NCBI GenBank assembly: GCA_003133815.1
Contig: PKZR01000254.1
Coordinates: forward strand, 1-6,951
Length of the DNA stretch: 6,951 nucleotides
Source: Limisphaerales bacterium
GTDB taxonomy: Bacteria > Verrucomicrobiota > Verrucomicrobiia > Limisphaerales > UBA11358
Direction of reading: 5' to 3'
Notes under the pieces: model-generated
The model's input: only the letters and a program-made list of their open reading frames with translations
The model's database searches: none
Told to the model about the DNA's origin: nothing
Part shown: in pieces, positions 1-6,366 of the stretch
Numbering within the stretch: position 1 is the first letter of the stretch
How the letters are laid out: every line of letters starts with the position of its first letter
Position numbers and translations under genes: made by a program

Positions 1-441
1 CAAAATCTTAAGGGCATTAGCAACTGGTCGAAGGCCTCGTCGCAATGCTCTGAATGGTTTTAAAACCAGTGCCAACGGGAATGAGCTTTCCCGCTGTCTT
101 TTAGAAACGGCGAACCACCATGCACACACGGCAAGAGACATCGCGCCGCCCAAGAAAAGCAATGTAATTTTGCATACGTCAATTCCGAATGAGTCAAACC
201 TATATTGGAGATCAGGAAGTAGAACAGGAAGTATTTCATGGAGCATTTCGAACACGATCAATGCTGCCCACCAGAGAACACCCTTAGACGGCCAAGGTGA
301 TGCCTCTAACATACGTTTAACTTCCTGTTTATCTGCCCCCACGCACTGGGAACATTTCTTAATTCCTATAGCATGATTCCAAACGGTCAGCTTCTTGCCA
401 CACAGTTCACAGTTTTGGTCTGATATTACACCATCCTCCAC
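1..441 (-). CDS. Partial membrane protein with N-terminal zinc-ribbon-like motif, function unknown (runs off left edge)
   Basis: On the minus strand the frame from position 441 to position 1 has 147 codons and no stop, so the 3' end lies outside the window. I do not recognise the family. Residues 11-14 (CELC) and 30-33 (CSQC) form a CxxC-x15-CxxC pair, the usual spacing of a small zinc ribbon. A hydrophobic segment follows at about residues 54-76 (GVLWWAALIVFEML and on), a second at about 89-112, then a basic stretch (KRQR) and a further basic, partly hydrophobic tail. The layout is a cytosolic zinc-ribbon head followed by at least two membrane helices. The start is uncertain: an in-frame TGA at 450-448 limits it, GTG at 441-439 is the first standard start codon, and no good Shine-Dalgarno precedes it; the next in-frame ATG would remove the cysteines. 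The ordered cysteine motif plus membrane segments make chance openness unlikely. Coding is inferred, not proven by homology. Confidence 0.6.
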   Translation of the reverse strand, partial: MEDGVISDQNCELCGKKLTVWNHAIGIKKCSQCVGADKQEVKRMLEASPWPSKGVLWWAALIVFEMLHEILPVLLPDLQYRFDSFGIDVCKITLLFLGGAMSLAVCAWWFAVSKRQRESSFPLALVLKPFRALRRGLRPVANALKIL

Positions 442-628
442 ATGAAATCAGGCCGGCGTAGTTCTGGAGCTTCGACAGTTGATGCGCTTGGTGTTGGAGC
501 GCGGTTAATGGGAAAAACACGCACCACAAGTTTCGATGAGCCTGTGCATGAAGTGAGTGAGTTGGGAGAGGAGTTTACTGTCAATCATATTCTCTCCAAC
601 CGTCCCCACCGACAGATAGATTAATTGA
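442..628. other. Gene-poor region, no supported gene
   Basis: Between the edge gene and the open frame beginning at 629 I see no supported gene. A plus-strand open frame at 442-624 (60 codons) starts right beside the divergent GTG and has a composition (many Ser, Arg, Gly, Thr; no domain) typical of a chance frame. Its translation, for example the piece FDEPVHEVSELGEE, reminds me of intergenic repeat translations often mis-called as small proteins in Verrucomicrobia, but this is memory and not a match I could test. The region would also have to hold the promoter of the minus-strand edge gene; I see no clear -35/-10 pair. Confidence 0.4.
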
Positions 629-895
629 CTTCCACCATTCCTGCTTAAGTCCAGAAGCGATAGTTATTGGGATTGGACTTATAACAAGGTTGTTATTTAT
701 CCAAGTAGTGCATCGGAGCAACTGAATCTGAATGAATTCCTCATGGAGTATCGGGAAAACCGGAACAAGGTTGATCCGCCAAAATTCAGTAAAGCGGTGG
801 AGTTATTCAAAACAAAATTGGCGAGCGATTCGACAATGAAGGACAGCAGCAAGGAATACCATTTTGGGTGTGTAATGAAGCTGGAACGGACATGA
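629..895 (+). pseudogene. Possible 3' fragment of an unknown gene (open frame without start)
   Basis: The plus frame between TGA at 626-628 and TGA at 893-895 is open for 88 codons and reads like ordinary soluble protein: an aromatic patch (SYWDWTYNKVVIYPSS), then a charged, helix-like part (NLNEFLMEYRENRNKVDPP, AVELFKTKLASD) and an end YHFGCVMKLERT. The first ATG is only at 743-745, giving 50 residues, with no ribosome binding site, so an intact gene is unlikely. The balanced composition contrasts with the other frames here. It could be the remaining C-terminal end of a gene whose 5' part was deleted, or simply a chance open frame in rather AT-rich DNA. I recognise no family. Confidence 0.27.
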
Positions 896-992
896 TTTGC
901 GCTTTGGGAACCGTCACCCGCATTGTCACATTGATGCTGCTTGGCGAGAAATTGTGCTCGACTTTTCCCGTTTTGAAATTCAGTTTTAGTTT
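896..992. promoter_or_regulatory. Leader region upstream of the Tat-exported protein gene
   Basis: This 97-base stretch must carry the start signals of the gene at 993 if that gene is transcribed on its own. The 20 bases before the ATG are T-rich and contain no Shine-Dalgarno-like GGAG. I cannot point to a convincing sigma-70 promoter. The opposite strand has an open frame (998-807) through here that crosses the start codon; I treat it as a shadow. Confidence 0.25.
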
Positions 993-2693
993 ATGCATCG
1001 TCCCGTCACCCGCCGCGACTTCATTAAAAAATCCACGCTGGTCGTCGGCACTAGCCTGACCACACCGCTATGGTTGTCCCGCGCGTTGGCCACCGGGGAA
1101 ACGGCCGCCGCCGCACCCGCTGATGTTTCAAAACCGGCACCCCTCCTTCTGGACATGGTGCATAATAATCCTGGTGAAGCACCTTTTGTCACCCATTACA
1201 ACGATCCCGCATTTCTCAAGCAGCTCGGTTATCAGACAAAAGTATATGAACTTTTTGAAAGCGCCCAGTTTGGAATTGACTGGTCTTCCTTGGATCCGGA
1301 AATTTTTGTAGCCGGTTCGCCCGAACGCGTCTGGGTGGATCAAAAGGCGGCGGAGTTGGACAAGCTTTATACGGCGGCGAAGCAAGCCGGTTTGTCGGTC
1401 TATTGCCAGACCGACATGATTGTCTTCCCCAAAAAACTGGTGGAGAAATTCAAGCTCACCAATTTCACGCACATTTCCGATCCGGTAACTCAAAAATATC
1501 TCCGCGCGGCGATCCAACAGATGTTCCGCCGATTCCCGCTACTGGACGGCTTGGTCGTGCGCATCGGCGAAACCTATTTGCAAGGCGCTCCGTATCACAC
1601 CGGCGGTGTTGCCGATAAGACCAGCCCGGAAAAGACCATCATCCCGCTCATGAATCTACTGCGGGACGAAGTATGCACCAAGCTCGACAAGAAAGTGCTT
1701 TTTCGCGCCTGGGCCAGTTTCGACGAGTCGTTGCCGGCTTATCTGGCGGTGAGCAACGGCGTGGAACCGCATCCGAATCTGCTGATCTCTATCAAACATT
1801 GCGAAGGAGATTTTCATCGGGGCAACCCGTTCAGCCGGGTTCTGGGCGTCGGGCGGCATTTGCAGTTGGTCGAAGCCGAATGTCAGCGCGAATACGAGGG
1901 CAAAGGCGCCTATCCCAATTACATCGCCCACGGAGTCATCGAAGGCTTTGAAGAACACCACGGCGAGACCATCCGCAAAATCTGGTCCAATCCACTGATC
2001 GCCGGAATGTTCACCTGGAGCCGGGGCGGCGGTTGGAAAGGTCCTTACATCACAAACGAACTTTGGTGCGATTTGAATATCTATGTCCTTTCGCACTGGA
2101 CGCAAAATACAAATCGGTCGGAGGCGGATATTTTTGATGATTATTGCACCAAAGTCCTCAAGTTGTCCGCAACGGATGCCGCCACGTTTCGCAAGCTGTG
2201 CCTGCTATCGGCGGATGCGGTTTATCGAGGCAAACGGGGCACCCACAACGAGATTTCGCCATGGTGGTCGCGTGATCAATACATGGGCCGTCCGCCGCTG
2301 CCCAACAATCCGGCGGACTTGCCCGAATTTCTCCGGCAGAAAGATGAAGCCGTTGCCATGTGGAAACAGATGATGGATTTTGCCGACAGCATCCATTTCC
2401 CGGATCCGGCGGTTCAGAAATATGTGCAAACCTCCTGTCGGTATGGCCACTACGTTTATCAGATCTACAGTGACGGTTTTCATCTCACAGCCTTGGGCAA
2501 AAATGGGGACAAGGTGCAGATAAAAACCCTGATTGATGATTATGATCAAACTTGGGCGGCGTATAAAAATCTTAAGGAAGACAATTCCTCATGTGCAACT
2601 CTCTACGTTGACAAAGGCTTTACGCAGAAACCCGGCAGCGAAGGCGTGGCGGGCATGGGAGCCATGGTTGATGAATTGAGGAAGATCATTTAA
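993..2693 (+). CDS. Tat-exported protein of unknown family, probably a glycan-active TIM-barrel-type enzyme
   Basis: This 566-residue protein begins with a twin-arginine signal: TRRDFIKKS at residues 6-14, a hydrophobic stretch to about 29 and an ALA-type cleavage site near residue 33. Export in folded form to the periplasm or beyond is therefore likely. The mature part is rich in aromatic and acidic residues in short conserved-looking blocks: DGLVVRIGETYL (185-196), ISIKHCEGDFHRGNPF (265-280), CQREYEGKGAYPNYI (297-311), TWSRGGGWKGPYI (341-353) and ELWCDLNIYVLSHW (356-369). Strand-like runs ending in Glu or Asp, such as E193, E271 and E298, resemble the active-site layout of (beta/alpha)8 glycosidases; a distant link to alpha-glucuronidases (GH67-like) is my best guess only. 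The C-terminal third (about 375-566) looks helical. It is convergent with a GH43 gene, which supports a polysaccharide role. The ATG at 993 is chosen because it gives the complete Tat signal; no Shine-Dalgarno is evident. The gene looks intact. Confidence 0.92.
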   Translation: MHRPVTRRDFIKKSTLVVGTSLTTPLWLSRALATGETAAAAPADVSKPAPLLLDMVHNNPGEAPFVTHYNDPAFLKQLGYQTKVYELFESAQFGIDWSSLDPEIFVAGSPERVWVDQKAAELDKLYTAAKQAGLSVYCQTDMIVFPKKLVEKFKLTNFTHISDPVTQKYLRAAIQQMFRRFPLLDGLVVRIGETYLQGAPYHTGGVADKTSPEKTIIPLMNLLRDEVCTKLDKKVLFRAWASFDESLPAYLAVSNGVEPHPNLLISIKHCEGDFHRGNPFSRVLGVGRHLQLVEAECQREYEGKGAYPNYIAHGVIEGFEEHHGETIRKIWSNPLIAGMFTWSRGGGWKGPYITNELWCDLNIYVLSHWTQNTNRSEADIFDDYCTKVLKLSATDAATFRKLCLLSADAVYRGKRGTHNEISPWWSRDQYMGRPPLPNNPADLPEFLRQKDEAVAMWKQMMDFADSIHFPDPAVQKYVQTSCRYGHYVYQIYSDGFHLTALGKNGDKVQIKTLIDDYDQTWAAYKNLKEDNSSCATLYVDKGFTQKPGSEGVAGMGAMVDELRKII

Positions 2694-2742
2694 CCGAAAG
2701 CGGACAATTTAATCAGCTTTGTCAGACCGCGTACGATCCGGC

Positions 2743-3169
2743 GCAGGCAAACAGAATCTCTTCGAAGCGCTGCCGGTCATGCATATTATCCCTAAGTCAT
2801 GAACGAAATCGCGCTGGTGCTGGAATCCAGTGTGACGCGATGCGGCGTATCCTCATTGACAAAGCACGGCGCAAATCCCGTGCTCAAGCTGGCGGCGGTC
2901 ACTCGCGTCTGGACATAGCAGATCTGGAACTTGCCGAGACAACGCCGGATGACAATCTTTTGCTCATTGACGAAGCCCTGAAAAATCTGGCGCAGGAAGA
3001 CCCGGAACAGGCGCGGATTGTGGTGCTGAAATTTTTCGGCGGACTGACCAACGAGGAAGTGGCTGAAAATTGCGTTGGAAAAGTTAAAATCAAACAAGCC
3101 GAATCGTTTATAAATAGTGTAAGATTCGGGGGCAATCCAACCATTAAATATGTTGCACCCAGTAAATGA
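2743..3169 (+). pseudogene. Decayed ECF sigma factor (planctomycete/verrucomicrobial type, Sig-70_X6-like)
   Basis: The clearest part is the frame from 2840: MRRILIDKARRKSRAQAGGG followed by LLLIDEALKNLAQEDPEQA and RIVVLKFFGGLTNEEVAEN. This is the characteristic linker and start of region 4 of the ECF sigma group known from Rhodopirellula relatives (usual length about 180-200 residues). Region 2, needed for -10 recognition and core binding, is missing. Remnants of the usual upstream sequence can be seen in other frames: NLFEALPVM at 2755-2781 resembles the start (ELLPLVYDEL in family members), and MNEIALVLESS at 2799-2831 resembles the M-NE...ALVHEAY block with an internal deletion. After about position 3070 the helix-turn-helix recognition helix is replaced by unrelated sequence ending at TAA-like context near 3169. 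Three frames and two lost domains mean it cannot work as a sigma factor. The 109-residue frame 2840-3169 alone is what a gene caller would report. Family call is firm; the upstream remnants are inference. Confidence 0.75.
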
Positions 3170-3233
3170 AAATGTGAGCGGCAGCGTGGGCAGGATACTC
3201 TCTGGCTTGGCGTAAATTCAGTGGTTTTCCGTT

Positions 3234-4826
3234 CTACGGCTCGTAGTGAAACCAATCGAAATCGGCTGTTCCCAAAGGTTGATTGGTTGCAAACACCGTG
3301 TTAAAGCTGAAAATTCCTGGACGTGCGCCCTTCCACCAACTGAACTGAAGTTTAACCGGCTCGCCGAAAGGAATGAACTGGCCGCCGTCAAGGCTGTAAC
3401 TGAAATTGGCGATGCCATTTGTGATATCGGCACGCAACTGAACGTTTTGCGGGTCAATGGCCGGGCCTGCTGCTTCGTTGGTTGAGGTATAACAGGCGAT
3501 CTGTTGCCTGCCCCCCGTTTGCATCACACCAATCCATCCTGACGGTTTTCCGAATAAGCATAAGCCGGCTCTTTGTCCATCTGCCATTTTGCGCGTATCC
3601 AGCGAGGTGGTGACAATCGAGACTGGGTCGGAAAGCATTTGAGTGAGTGTGTTGCGTGCGTGAAGCAACGAATCGGCTGGCAAAGCATTCAGCCTCAAAT
3701 ATCCGGGGCGTGACGTAAGCGACCATTTTGAATCATCGGGATTATGGTTCCATTGCCACTGCAAGCCGAGCTCGGATGAGTCGAATGTGTCGGAAGTTTG
3801 CGGAACTTGTGTGGCCGTTTCGGATCCGTTATCCGGCTTGGTCCACATCAAGACCGGCTGCCCGTTGGTTGCGCCACCCGATGGCTGGCCAATCACCGGC
3901 CAGTCATCAACCCATGTTACGGGTTCCAGCCAGAAAACACGTCCATAGGCGCCGCGCTCCTGAAAATGAACGAACCATGGTTGTCCGCCCGCAGTTTCCA
4001 CATAAGCTCCCTGATGAGGTCCGTTGATGTCTGTGTCGCCTTGTGACAAAACTGTTCTGTGTTCGTATGGGCCGTAAATGTTCGTCGAACGCAAAACTTC
4101 CTGCCATCCGCGGGCCACTCCGCCTGCGGGCGCAAAGATGTAGTAATAGCCCCGCATCTTGTAAAGTTTTGGCCCTTCCAAAGTCGGCATTGTATCGCGG
4201 TCTTTCACAATGGTTGTGCCTTCATCCAGCAGATGGGTGCCATCAGCGCTCATTTTGTTCAGGATCAACGGCCCCGCCCCAAGCACGGAATGGATGAGAT
4301 ACGCTTTGCCATCATCGTCCCAAAATGGACAAGGATCTTCCCATCCGGCAATTTTTTTGACTTGGACCGGCGTGCTCCATGGCCCTGCAGCGGATTTTGC
4401 GGAACTCATAAAAATACCTTCCTGCGGTGTCGGGAAATAAACCCAAAATCGTCCACCATGATAACGGATGGCCGGCGCCCAGCAGCCTTTGCCATAACGG
4501 TCGCCATTGGTCAGGTCATAGGCCGGATCGAAGTCAAAACGATCATAGACATGGCCGATGATCCGCCAATTCACGAGGTCCTTGGATTCAAGGACCGGTA
4601 TGCCAGGCATAAAATGAAAGCTGGATGAAACCATGTAAAAATCCGATCCAACGCGAATGACATCCGGGTCAGAATAATCTGCGAACAGCACAGGGTTTTT
4701 ATACTGACCGTTGCCAAGGTCAGACTGCCATGCATGTGCAATCGGAGGAAGCACAGCGCAGTAAAAAAATGCAAGAGCGCCTGCTCGCCTGACTATCCGT
4801 TCAATTATGTTTTGAAATCGTTTCAT
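3234..4826 (-). CDS. Secreted GH43 glycosidase (beta-xylosidase / alpha-L-arabinofuranosidase type)
   Basis: A 530-residue protein with a Sec signal peptide (basic start, hydrophobic core about 15-29, likely cleavage after AHA at 30-32) and the five-bladed beta-propeller of family GH43. The catalytic triad is readable by analogy with characterised xylosidases: general base D53 in YSDPDV, pKa-modulating D164 in WEDPCPF, general acid E217 in TLEGPKLY. H271 in NGPHQGAY matches the conserved His that binds the central ion. VHFQERGAYGRVFWL (286-300) and WVDDWPVIG are typical of the group often placed in subfamily 12, from memory. Residues about 347-530 form the C-terminal beta-sandwich seen in GH43 xylosidases, opening with LGLQWQWNHNPDD (353-365) and RPGYLRL. 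Such enzymes remove xylose or arabinose from the non-reducing end of xylan-type chains; the exact sugar cannot be read here. All key residues are present, length is normal. The ATG at 4826-4824 gives the full signal; Shine-Dalgarno is weak. Its start overlaps a TGA on the same strand (ATGA), described separately. Confidence 0.95.
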   Translation of the reverse strand: MKRFQNIIERIVRRAGALAFFYCAVLPPIAHAWQSDLGNGQYKNPVLFADYSDPDVIRVGSDFYMVSSSFHFMPGIPVLESKDLVNWRIIGHVYDRFDFDPAYDLTNGDRYGKGCWAPAIRYHGGRFWVYFPTPQEGIFMSSAKSAAGPWSTPVQVKKIAGWEDPCPFWDDDGKAYLIHSVLGAGPLILNKMSADGTHLLDEGTTIVKDRDTMPTLEGPKLYKMRGYYYIFAPAGGVARGWQEVLRSTNIYGPYEHRTVLSQGDTDINGPHQGAYVETAGGQPWFVHFQERGAYGRVFWLEPVTWVDDWPVIGQPSGGATNGQPVLMWTKPDNGSETATQVPQTSDTFDSSELGLQWQWNHNPDDSKWSLTSRPGYLRLNALPADSLLHARNTLTQMLSDPVSIVTTSLDTRKMADGQRAGLCLFGKPSGWIGVMQTGGRQQIACYTSTNEAAGPAIDPQNVQLRADITNGIANFSYSLDGGQFIPFGEPVKLQFSWWKGARPGIFSFNTVFATNQPLGTADFDWFHYEP

Positions 4827-5021
4827 TTATGCTGATCAACCCACATTCCACCGAAAAAATATTGAATAGGCAATGTCTTGTTAATTAAATCGCCATTAAT
4901 GAAAACCTGGTCCGGTGGCCCGACAGATATTAGGAACAGGCGTTTCCACTAGCTTCAACCTTTTCCCTATAAGCAAACCATCACTCGAATATGCTAACCA
5001 TTCCGGCTCAAAATGCCGGGC
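4823..5021 (-). pseudogene. Possible decayed 3' end of a gene once coupled to the GH43 gene
   Basis: Two adjoining minus-strand frames read like protein. The first runs from 5021 to a TAA at 4898-4896 (41 codons, containing ARHFEPEWLAYSSDGLLIG and LKLVETPVPNI). The second runs from 4948 to a TGA at 4825-4823 (41 codons, containing PPDQVFINGDLINKTLPIQY and FFGGMWVDQHK). The TGA overlaps the GH43 start codon as ATGA, the standard arrangement of coupled genes. Joined by one frameshift near 4900-4940, they would be the last 60-70 residues of an upstream gene; before 5022 there is a TGA in the first frame preceded by VFIIGP. The VFINGDLI piece resembles a beta-sandwich strand of glycosidases or esterases, but I recognise no family. 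It could equally be chance; the ATGA overlap has a modest chance probability. Confidence 0.3.
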
Positions 5022-5137
5022 TCATGGGCCAATGATAAACACGCCCTTGATTTTGATTTTTAATCTCACTGAGGGTGTTGTTTGGTTTGGAGGGCTGGCT
5101 CTTGCCTTGGTGCCAACCCCGGACTAATTTTCATGCC
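4827..5137. promoter_or_regulatory. Divergent intergenic region between GH43 and aldo/keto reductase genes
   Basis: These 311 bases should hold promoters for both flanking genes, which point away from each other. The part beside the GH43 gene (about 4840-4905) is AT-rich and contains an 8-base palindrome TTAATTAA at 4881-4888, a nearby ATTAAT, and a small inverted repeat ATTG-n6-CAAT at 4861-4874; such sites could be operators but are too short to assign. A second small inverted repeat, CCGG-n9-CCGG, lies near 5003-5019. Neither gene has a clear Shine-Dalgarno. A 70-codon plus-strand frame (4915-5127) spans most of the region but shows no domain. Confidence 0.35.
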
Positions 5138-6322
5138 ATGAAATATCGTCGTTTTGGCCGGACAGGATTGAATATGCCCGTCATCTCCTGCGGCGGGATG
5201 CGTTACCAGTACAAGTGGCAGGATGTAGCCCCGCAGGATATTCCCCAGGCCAATCAGGAAAATCTCGAAGCGTGCATCCACCGTGCTCTTGAGCTGGGCA
5301 TCAACCACATTGAGACCGCGCGCGGTTACGGGACGTCGGAAATGCAGCTCGGAGTGTTGCTGCCAAAATTGCCACGAGACAAAATAATTGTGCAGACCAA
5401 GGTCACACCGCGTACAACAGCAGAGGAATTTCTCAGGACGTTTGAAACATCAATGGACTATTTGAAGCTGGAGCATGTGGATTTGCTTTCGCTCCACGGC
5501 ATCAACAACCGCCAGACTCTCGACTGGTCGCTGCAAAAAAACGGCTGCCTCGCCGCCGCCCGGAAATTGCAGAAGGAAGGCCGCTGCCGTTTCATCGGCT
5601 TTTCCACGCATGCCACCGCAGACATGATTCTTGAAGCGGTCAACACCGGCGAGTTCGATTATGTCAACCTCCACTGGTATTTTGTCAACGACTTGAACTG
5701 GGCCGCCGTGCAGGCCGCTCACCGGCATGACATGGGTGTGTTCATCATCAGCCCAAACGACAAAGGCGGCAAACTTTATGAGCCTGGGCAGAAGATCAAA
5801 TCGCTTTGCTCACCCCTCACACCGATGCAATTCAACAATCTTTACTGCCTCAATCGCAAGGAGGTTCACACCTTGAGCTGTGGTGCCGCCAAACCGACGG
5901 ATTTTGATGAGCACGTCGCCGCGCTGAAATTTTACGATGAGATTTCACAAACGATTGCGCCGGTTGAAAAACGGCTTCGTGCGGAAATGGAAACCGTTCT
6001 TGGTGCCGAATGGTGCACACGGTGGCCTGAAGGCTTGCCAAATTATTTGGACGTTCCCGGCCAGATCAACGTCTCGGAAATCCTGCGCCTCTGGACCTAC
6101 GCCAAGCCGCTCGAACTCATGGCTTGGGGCAAGATGCGCTATAATCTGCTGGGGCAGGCAGACCACTGGTTTCCAGGCGAGAACGCAGCAAAAGCGCTTG
6201 AACTGGATATGAACGCCGCGTTGAACAACAGTCCTTTTGCGGATCGCATTCCGAAAATTCTCGAAGAATCGCACCGGATATTTTACGAAAAACCAGTAAA
6301 GCGTTTGAGCCAGGGCAGTTGA
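5138..6322 (+). CDS. Aldo/keto reductase, COG1453-like, with cysteine-less C-terminal ferredoxin-like region
   Basis: A 394-residue cytosolic NAD(P)-dependent oxidoreductase by family. The start at 5138 (MKYRRFGRTGL) matches the normal beginning of the fold; an in-frame ATG at 5075 would add 21 unrelated residues and is not preferred. The barrel covers about 1-275. The usual catalytic tetrad Asp-Tyr-Lys-His appears as E59 (HIETARGYG), Y64, K88 (VQTKV) and H120 (LSLHGIN), so Asp is replaced by Glu. RFIGFSTHA (151-159) is the conserved strand-6 region. In COG1453 proteins the C-terminus carries a ferredoxin-like domain with CxxCxxC-type iron-sulphur ligands; here the matching places read AEWCTRWPEGLPN (290-302) and DHWFPGENA...NNSPFADRIPKILEE (342-377), leaving one Cys (C293). 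Helical framework pieces ISEILRLW-like (311-319) and WGKMRYNLLG (330-339) are retained, so the domain is kept but without a cluster. Substrate unknown; the divergent GH43 gene suggests a sugar or sugar derivative. The gene looks intact. Confidence 0.93.
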   Translation: MKYRRFGRTGLNMPVISCGGMRYQYKWQDVAPQDIPQANQENLEACIHRALELGINHIETARGYGTSEMQLGVLLPKLPRDKIIVQTKVTPRTTAEEFLRTFETSMDYLKLEHVDLLSLHGINNRQTLDWSLQKNGCLAAARKLQKEGRCRFIGFSTHATADMILEAVNTGEFDYVNLHWYFVNDLNWAAVQAAHRHDMGVFIISPNDKGGKLYEPGQKIKSLCSPLTPMQFNNLYCLNRKEVHTLSCGAAKPTDFDEHVAALKFYDEISQTIAPVEKRLRAEMETVLGAEWCTRWPEGLPNYLDVPGQINVSEILRLWTYAKPLELMAWGKMRYNLLGQADHWFPGENAAKALELDMNAALNNSPFADRIPKILEESHRIFYEKPVKRLSQGS

Positions 6323-6346
6323 TCCACTCGTATCAACGTCTTTTTT
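6318..6346 (+). terminator. Possible weak intrinsic terminator after the aldo/keto reductase
   Basis: A 6-bp perfect stem GTTGAT (6318-6323) / ATCAAC (6332-6337) with an 8-base loop is followed, after three bases, by six T residues (6341-6346). It overlaps the TGA stop of the reductase gene and lies in the 44-base gap between two convergent genes, where a terminator is expected. The stem has only two G-C pairs, so it is weak. Confidence 0.35.
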
Positions 6347-6366
6347 CAAGGTGGCCGTGCTTTAAA

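Noticed and set aside
170..376. Plus-strand 68-codon open frame
   Set aside because: It is the antisense of the better-supported minus-strand zinc-ribbon membrane protein and shows no domain.
807..998. Minus-strand 63-codon open frame crossing the start of the Tat protein gene
   Set aside because: It overlaps the strong start at 993 by a few bases, occupies the expected leader, and shows no recognisable motif. Its fairly natural composition was noted, but support is lacking.
868..1059. Plus-strand 63-codon open frame with hydrophobic stretch
   Set aside because: It overlaps the Tat-signal coding start in another frame, and the run of hydrophobic residues is a by-product of T-rich DNA.
2697..2720. 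5-bp inverted repeat AAAGC / GCTTT after the Tat protein gene
   Set aside because: The stem is too short, the loop is 14 bases and no T-run follows, so it is not called a terminator.
3099..3129. 7-bp inverted repeat CCGAATC / GATTCGG
   Set aside because: The loop is 17 bases and no T-run follows, so it is not a convincing terminator; it may be chance.
4059..4628. 189-codon plus-strand open frame
   Set aside because: It is antisense to the GH43 gene, whose catalytic residues and full-length fold are clear; no domain appears in the antisense reading.
4915..5127. 70-codon plus-strand open frame before the reductase
   Set aside because: It has no ribosome binding site or domain, and lies in the divergent promoter region; the minus strand reads more like a protein remnant.
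5075..5137. Upstream ATG extending the reductase by 21 residues
   Set aside because: The extra residues do not belong to the aldo/keto reductase fold, which begins at the 5138 ATG with the typical KYRRFGRTGL.
5945..6349. 134-codon minus-strand open frame
   Set aside because: It is antisense to the reductase C-terminal region and carries no motif.
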